From contig NC_092583.1 of the NCBI RefSeq assembly GCF_037975245.1, positions 3,712,764-3,776,763 on the forward strand: a stretch of DNA of 64,000 bases, in the 5' to 3' direction. This DNA is from Apostichopus japonicus (Eukaryota; Echinodermata; Holothuroidea; Aspidochirotida; Stichopodidae). Of this stretch, positions 58,659 through 64,000 are shown in pieces. Positions within the stretch are counted from its first letter, which is position 1, and every line of letters starts with the position of its first letter. The notes below the pieces were generated by a model, which was not told the DNA's origin, ran no database searches, and saw nothing but the letters and a program-made list of their open reading frames with translations. Made by a program: the position numbers and the translations under genes.

Positions 58659-59795
58659 TTAGATGTTTTTCTTGATGTTATACATGTCTTTCGTAAGGAA
58701 GTCACTAAATTCACTGGGGTGAAAAACTTCACAAAGGCTTTGGAAATAATTCACAAATGTGATATCTTGTAATAACTTGCAATGCCCAGGATTTTCTCGC
58801 ATGAACTTTCGACGCACTGGGTGATAAAATGTTTTTAAAGTTCCAAACATGGTAACATATCCATGGGCTGTAAAATATCTAGTGTGAGGGGAGTACGAAA
58901 AGGATTATGTTATTGGAATTGGCGTAATCAATAAACTCCATGGAAATGTGTGACGAGTGTCCATCATATAAGAGAAGCACATGTTCGTCGGAAGCTCGAT
59001 TTGGTAAACACTTGGACAAATGAGTCTCAAGGTAGTTCTTAAAAATTTGGCCATTACTCCAACCTGAGTCTGACATACGAAAACCACTTCCAGGAACAGC
59101 ACCATTCTTTAACATGTCATTCATCCTTTTCCCTTTGAAAATAAAAGAAAGAAGGAACAGGTTGCCCAATGGCACTCCCAGCAGCTAAGACAGCGGTCAT
59201 GGCACCACGGTCAGCAACAATTGAATTAGCTTTCATACCTCTCGGTGCCACCACTCGATGGGGATTATGTTCCACCTGTAAGCCACTTTCATCTACATTA
59301 AAAATTAAGTGTGGTTTTTCTTTCAGATTATATTTGTTCATTATTTGGTTGAGCTCCTGAAAGTAATTGGGGACAGTCTCTTCACTTGTTGCCTTAGCCC
59401 TTCCGAAGAGGCTAAGTTTCAAAGGTTTCACAACTTTAAGTTCTGGCCATCTATTCAGGAACCTGTCTAACCAGTTCTTGGTAAACATCTTACCATCATT
59501 TGCCTTAATCGCTAAAAAAACTGCCGTATTTGTCGCTAACTTTATAACGTCCGACCGAGTAAATTGGAAACCCAGTTTGGCCAAATAAATGATGTGGTGT
59601 TTAAATTTCTCTTCATGCTGCTTTGGTATGATTGTTTTTTTTCCCCATGGGACAGTCAATTTTGTCTTCTCCTCTCCTGACAAATCTTCTCAAAGAAGGC
59701 TCTGGAACCCCACATATCTTTGCGGCCTTACGTACTGGCCACCTCTTTTTCCTGACCAAGTTAAAGAGCCTCTTCATAGACTTGTTATCGTACAA
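58659..59795 (-). pseudogene. Tigger/jerky-type DDE transposase, broken
   Basis: Pogo-superfamily transposase in pieces: helix-turn-helix (RKAAKICGVPEPSLRRFVRR, 59,795-59,613), CENP-B-like middle and FNVDESGLQVEHNPHRVVAP (first catalytic Asp; 59,683-59,117), LLLYDGHSSHISMEFIDYAN (second Asp; 59,175-58,879), then a stop after VLPSH. The third acidic position lies in a QPMD-type stretch in another frame, and FGTLKTFYHPVRRKFMREN follows at 58,850-58,659. At least three frame changes and one stop separate them. A possible terminal sequence GGGGTGCGTCTATTACGAAG lies near 60,494; the other end was not found. Confidence 0.88.
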
Positions 59796-59849
59796 ACGAT
59801 AGCATTTCCCCTACACAAAAAAGAAGAAAGATGCATGTGAGTTTAAGGG

Positions 59850-60480
59850 CATCTCTTTTGTTACCGATTTGGGAATTTCCAACCTCAAATTTGTAATATT
59901 TTTTTTTTTGGGGGGGGGGGTGGGGCAGCTTGTTTTTTGTGGGGGAAGCCATTCTGTAGCTGGAAGTACGTCAGGAAGTCTTAAGAAAATAATTTTACCC
60001 TGTACCTACCCTTCACCCATCCCCTCCCCTACAAAAGAAACAGTAGACTGAAAGAACAGTAATCTGTGCATGGCAATCAAAATCATAAGTTTTTTTTGTT
60101 CCTCCTGCTTTAAAGTGGACTAAGAACTATGTACTTTTTTTTTTCGAGCGGTAAACAGCTGACTGACGACAGAATAGTATATGCCATAAAACTCACACAC
60201 TGTATCCCAACATGTAGCAGACGGATCGTTTTCACGGAGTAGTGGATTCATCTCAAGGTAATTTAGGATAAGTTTAGAGAGTAAGATTTCCAAATGCGAA
60301 TAATACTTGCAATATTGGGGGGGGGGGGAGTGTTGAAAAGGCTTTAAAATGAACAAAAATTTCATCGTCACATACCTGAAAAGTATCCATACTCGTGGAA
60401 ACCTATCTCTGCTAAGGTGCAAAATGGTTAGGTTGCCTTCAGTATGGTTGCCACGGTGATAACGAGGAATATTTTGAGGT
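59850..60480. other. Transposon-flanking DNA, no gene
   Basis: Runs of T then G near 59,900-59,920 and of G near 60,318. A minus-strand frame at 60,422-60,120 has no recognisable domain and may be element sequence. Confidence 0.4.
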
Positions 60481-60909
60481 GTGTCAATTACGGGGGTGCG
60501 TCTATTACGAAGCTTTCACTATACTACTACTGTAATACTACAGTATACTACGTACAGTACTACTGCTACTAATATGAATACTTCGACTAGTAGTAGTACT
60601 AATATATGTTTCTGATAGGCTAGGCTATGTATCCGTTACTTTAGTATCGTCTAAGATATATGGATCAAACGAAGCGAATTTCATCCCCCGAGACCAAGTG
60701 TTACCTTTCTATGCCATAACTTTTGAAACGCTAGGCCTAGTTGCACTTACCGTGTCTTGCATGTCATTATATGTATTTCTTGCAGTGATTGAATCTACCC
60801 TTTAACCCCATAGCAACCGCATCCGTTCGTGACAATCTCGCCGGACTGTCGTATGTAAAACTGCATGCTAGCCTATATGCGATTAATTAGAGTACTGTAT
60901 ACACACTTT

Positions 60910-60925
60910 GCACGTACGTACGTGC
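60910..60925. repeat. 16-bp perfect palindrome
   Basis: GCACGTACGTACGTGC is its own reverse complement; GTGCGCAC and CACGTG follow directly. Confidence 0.9.
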
Positions 60926-60957
60926 GTGTGCGCACGTGTGAATTGTAGCCATAGGCC

Positions 60958-60958
<1 letters not shown>

Positions 60959-61020
<62 letters not shown>
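60959..61020. repeat. (TA)n then (GA)n microsatellite
   Basis: About 50 bases of TA with one TGTA interruption, then about 12 bases of GA. Confidence 0.95.
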
Positions 61021-61022
<2 letters not shown>

Positions 61023-61062
61023 CAGGATATAAACAAGAGGGCGAACTCACAATTCTGCCAAC

Positions 61063-61082
61063 AGAGCCGTATATACGGCTCT
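61063..61082. repeat. 20-bp perfect palindrome
   Basis: AGAGCCGTATATACGGCTCT is its own reverse complement. A second inverted pair GGCCGC/GCGGCC starts two bases later with a 17-base gap. Confidence 0.9.
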
Positions 61083-61339
61083 GGCCGCCAACACGAAGCC
61101 GCTGTGCGGCCATTGGAAGTCGTCCGCCGTTACCAAACCTGGCAAGACGCAACACACTGTGGGCGTATGTGTGTACAAGCTATATGAACTCAGGCTAGCT
61201 TAAACAAAACTTTGGGGGTCACTTAACACGTTTTTTTCCCCCTGCAAAGGACAACAAAAGTAGGATAAATGATCCCGAGCCTTCATACATTAAAATAATG
61301 ACATTTATCTTACCTACATATCACCAAATCCGTGCGAAT

Positions 61340-61890
61340 TTTCCTCAAGACTTTAATCCGGTATGGAAACGGTGACAAGTACGTTAAATTTCCTTGATCC
61401 ACAGAAAAAGTTATATTAGGCTATATCCTATCATATGGTTGGATAATCTACTTTTTCAAGGAAATGATCCACATAGAAATTTTCATGGAATAATTAGATA
61501 CATTTTACGGTCAAGATCTTCCATTTTCTTAAATGCTATAAACCATATGAAAATAGCGACTTTCCTTTGTTCCATAAAAATAACACCTCGGCTGGTTTAT
61601 TCACATTTTGCGAAATGATATTGCATATGAAATAACTAGGCGTGTACTTTTCACGATCAAGATCTTTAATATTCTGGACAATTCTAATCTGTATGAACCC
61701 AAAAATGGTGACATTTTCCTTCAGATTTTGATCAATAGGAAAATACAATTTGGATAATATCCACATTCCAATTTCCATCACACAATTAGTACTGTAGTTT
61801 TCACGGTCAAGATCTTTCATTCTTTTCAAAGGGTTAATCCTGTATGAAAATGGTGACTACTTTCCTTTATACATAGCAAACAAATACTAT
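61340..61890. repeat. ~148-bp tandem repeat, about 3.5 copies
   Basis: The anchor ACGGTCAAGATCTT recurs at 61,507, 61,653 and 61,803 (spacings 146 and 150), each followed by a TGTATGAAAATGGTGAC-type block and TTTCCTT. An older copy precedes near 61,345. Confidence 0.85.
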
Positions 61891-63017
<1,127 letters not shown>

Positions 63018-63164
63018 TTGCTTCAGCCCTATTATCCTTTTTTTATTGGCAAACCAAATTTCACTAAGAATGCGGTCCGTCAAGCTAATTCATTTCGAAA
63101 AAAAGTAAATACTATTTTGGGTGAAAGTCTGCGGTGATATTTAGTAACAAATTGTGACACCGAT

Positions 63165-63320
63165 AGACAGGCGCGTAGCGAGGAATTTGCCAAGGGAGGG
63201 CAAAGCTTGTAGGCAAACTATCAAAGCGTAGCGCCTCCATTAGTTGGCGCGAAGCGTAAAAGAAAATTTTGGCCGAAAATGCCTCCCAGATCGCTGGAAA
63301 TGGCACTTCCCAGGCCTTGT
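63165..63320. mobile_element. MITE-related fragment
   Basis: Starts CAGGCGCGTAGCGAGGAATT and contains AAGCGTAGCGCCTCCATTAG and TGGCGCGAAGCGTA, diverged from the block in the MITEs at 9,459-10,154 and 47,969-48,336. The opposite end is missing or not recognised. Confidence 0.6.
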
Positions 63321-63554
63321 AAGTTGCATCTAAGCATTTTCTATTTTGAAATAATATGATTTGGATAAATAATCTTACGCATTATTTTCTGTTTATAGCC
63401 ACACAAAGAAACTATGCCACCAAATATTGGGGGGGGGGGGGGGATATTAGATACTATAAACCCCCACCTAAAATATTTGGGGGACATGTCCCCCCACCGT
63501 CCCCTACCCCCATGATCGCCGCCCATGAATGTTGGGTATTGATGATTGACTCAA
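63321..63554. other. GC-tract region, no gene
   Basis: A run of 14 G at about 63,430 and C-rich CCCCCCACCGTCCCCTACCC near 63,491, like MITE interiors. Confidence 0.4.
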
Positions 63555-63760
63555 GTTACCATGCTGAATTTATCAAACAATTGGCAATCCATGGAGTCAT
63601 CTGGAAATCTCATCTCATTGGGTGAAGTGACAGGGGAGAGGGGGGGGGGTTGTAGGGCGCTGGAAATTCTAAAGAGTTCATTCATCACGCGCCGCCTAAT
63701 GTCGTAATTTAGTGAATGAAGCACGCATGCTAACCTCTTTGAACACGCTGACAAGCTTCT
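63555..63760 (-). repeat. Dispersed repeat, inverted relative to 2,100-2,520
   Basis: The minus strand matches two separate blocks of the repeat near the window start (CATTCACTAAATTACGACAT and GATGACTCCATGGATTGCCA), here without the roughly 240-base spacer. Confidence 0.65.
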
Positions 63761-64000
63761 GTAGAGTTGTTTGTTCTTGATGGGTCGTAAAGCATGAAAA
63801 GAAAGCACAAAATAGCAAGAAAGCGATAAAACAATCTCTATTTGTAGATATATTTTTTAGATACCAGACTAACCCTCCGATCTAAATTCATAAATACATG
63901 TCACTTGCGATATAGCACATTTGACTTTTCCGATGCGAAACATTCTTGAACCTTGACGACAATCATATGGTCATATATACACTACAGGCTGATTGATATA
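63761..64000. other. No gene recognised
   Basis: AT-rich end of the window with no supported feature. Confidence 0.45.

Overview
The window is animal nuclear DNA. It is AT-rich, its genes are split by GT-AG introns, and most of it is made of dispersed and tandem repeats. The protein families (a METTL27-like methyltransferase and a protein built from ZU5-UPA and death-fold domains), the tRNA-derived SINEs and the Jockey/Rex-type LINE fit a marine invertebrate deuterostome. An echinoderm such as a sea cucumber is my best guess, but this is inference from gene content and not from a diagnostic marker. I see no rRNA, no functional tRNA gene and no CRISPR array.

Two genes could be assembled exon by exon, both on the minus strand, with every splice phase checked by hand. 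The first (8,050-26,785) is a five-exon, 234-residue methyltransferase of the METTL27/WBSCR27 type. Its first intron is about 12.2 kb and holds LINE fragments, a SINE, tandem repeats and a MITE. Its last intron holds a nest of four hAT-like MITEs. The second (36,606-57,120) is a multi-exon gene for a protein of about 1,495 residues. It has an N-terminal beta-propeller, a death-fold domain, a coiled coil, a second death-fold domain, and then two consecutive modules of ZU5, UPA-like and death-fold domains. It may instead be two adjacent genes split at the 6 kb intron 42,978-48,941. I favour one gene because phases and module boundaries match. The architecture suggests an intracellular scaffold for apoptosis or innate-immune signalling, comparable to PIDD1 or UNC5 in its ZU5-UPA-death-fold core.

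Layout: 1-8,050 is repeats (MITE, SINEs, a block with many AGGTCA direct repeats, a 224-bp tandem repeat that abuts the METTL27 stop codon). 8,050-26,785 is the METTL27 gene and its intronic elements. 26,786-32,770 is gene-poor with an RT relic, one orphan exon-like stretch and a MITE copy. 32,770-36,215 is a satellite of about eleven units with a trimeric higher-order repeat. 36,606-57,120 is the ZU5/death-fold gene; its 6 kb intron holds a 2.9 kb terminal-inverted-repeat element with a broken gene, a SINE and a MITE. 58,659-59,795 is a broken Tigger/jerky-type transposase. 60,400-64,000 is palindromes, tandem repeats, a long (TA)n tract and repeat ends.
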